Positions 5,540 to 5,650 of a stretch of DNA of 5,650 bases are shown piece after piece. Position 1 is the first letter of the stretch. Each line of letters begins with the position of its first letter. The stretch spans positions 1 through 5,650 of the forward strand of contig CAKZQX010000906.1 of NCBI GenBank assembly GCA_937141995.1. Direction: 5' to 3'. This DNA comes from an uncultured Chloroflexaceae bacterium. Its GTDB lineage: Bacteria > Chloroflexota > Chloroflexia > Chloroflexales > Chloroflexaceae. Under the pieces are notes generated by a model. The model was not told the DNA's origin. It did not search any database and was given only the letters and a program-made list of their open reading frames with translations. Both the position numbers and the translations under genes were made by a program.

Positions 5540-5575
5540 AAACCCACTCCCGCGTGGCAGCAGTTGAGTGGGTTT
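5540..5575. terminator. Bidirectional terminator-like hairpin
   Basis: AAACCCACTC (5540-5549) pairs perfectly with GAGTGGGTTT (5566-5575), loop 16 nt. The A/T ends of the stem give a short T run on either strand (TTT on plus, TTTT on minus). It may end the dynamin transcript. Because the candidate promoter at 5514-5522 lies upstream of it, it could also act as an attenuator for the next gene. Confidence 0.6.
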
Positions 5576-5614
5576 GTCTCAGAAAACCTGTTCTGTTGAT
5601 AACTTCAGTGTACC

Positions 5615-5650
5615 ATGAACGCAATTGCATGGCAAGTATGGTTTGACGGC
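5615..5650 (+). CDS. Possible start of a further gene, cut by window edge
   Basis: From ATG 5615 twelve codons (MNAIAWQVWFDG) stay open to the edge. The composition is plausible for a protein start and a candidate promoter lies about 90 bp upstream, but there is no clear ribosome site and so short a frame proves little. If real, it would be the gene under repeat copy 2. No function can be given. Confidence 0.25.
   Translation, partial: MNAIAWQVWFDG

Overview
The window reads as accessory DNA of a moderately GC-rich bacterium. An IscB-type HNH protein with its structured RNA, a paired-domain XRE regulator ending each domain in a 'TDYLLR' signature, and a lone bacterial dynamin together suggest Chloroflexota (Chloroflexia- or Ktedonobacteria-like). 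This is an inference from gene style; there is no marker gene in the window. The left part (to about 2090) is visibly GC-richer than the right part, so the two halves may have different histories.

Left module (1-1145). An IscB-like gene lies on the minus strand and runs off the left edge (first 292 residues seen). It has the N-terminal PLMP domain, an Arg-rich bridge helix, a RuvC-II-like Glu and an intact zinc-type HNH domain. The position where RuvC-I normally has its catalytic Asp appears to be Ala. Directly upstream on the same strand lie five successive hairpins (1098 down to 911), where IscB genes carry their guide RNA (omega RNA, the same thing as HEARO RNA). The 3'-most hairpin competes with a 10-bp hairpin that would hide the iscB start codon.

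Middle (1146-2226). A plus-strand regulator with two complete XRE helix-turn-helix domains diverges from the IscB module. Just past its stop codon is a second copy of the 3' signature of the omega RNA (two consecutive hairpins, shared loop), on the minus strand and with no IscB gene behind it: a candidate orphan, trans-acting omega RNA. Further on is a 120-nt element with a perfect 13-bp inverted repeat at its ends and nested stems.

Right module (2227-5522). A 64-bp sequence occurs twice in the same orientation, 3232 bp apart, with the first 34 bp identical in both and a -10-like hexamer ending each copy. Between the copies lie a short, very basic, mostly disordered protein gene (2507-2938), a structured spacer with a promoter/operator candidate, and a 738-residue bacterial dynamin-like GTPase with all four G motifs (3220-5436). 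The repeats look like two related promoters or the borders of a cassette. The small protein and the dynamin, in the same direction inside these borders, are the best candidate for an undescribed two-gene membrane-remodelling or defence unit. After the second repeat comes a strong hairpin and possibly the first codons of a further gene.
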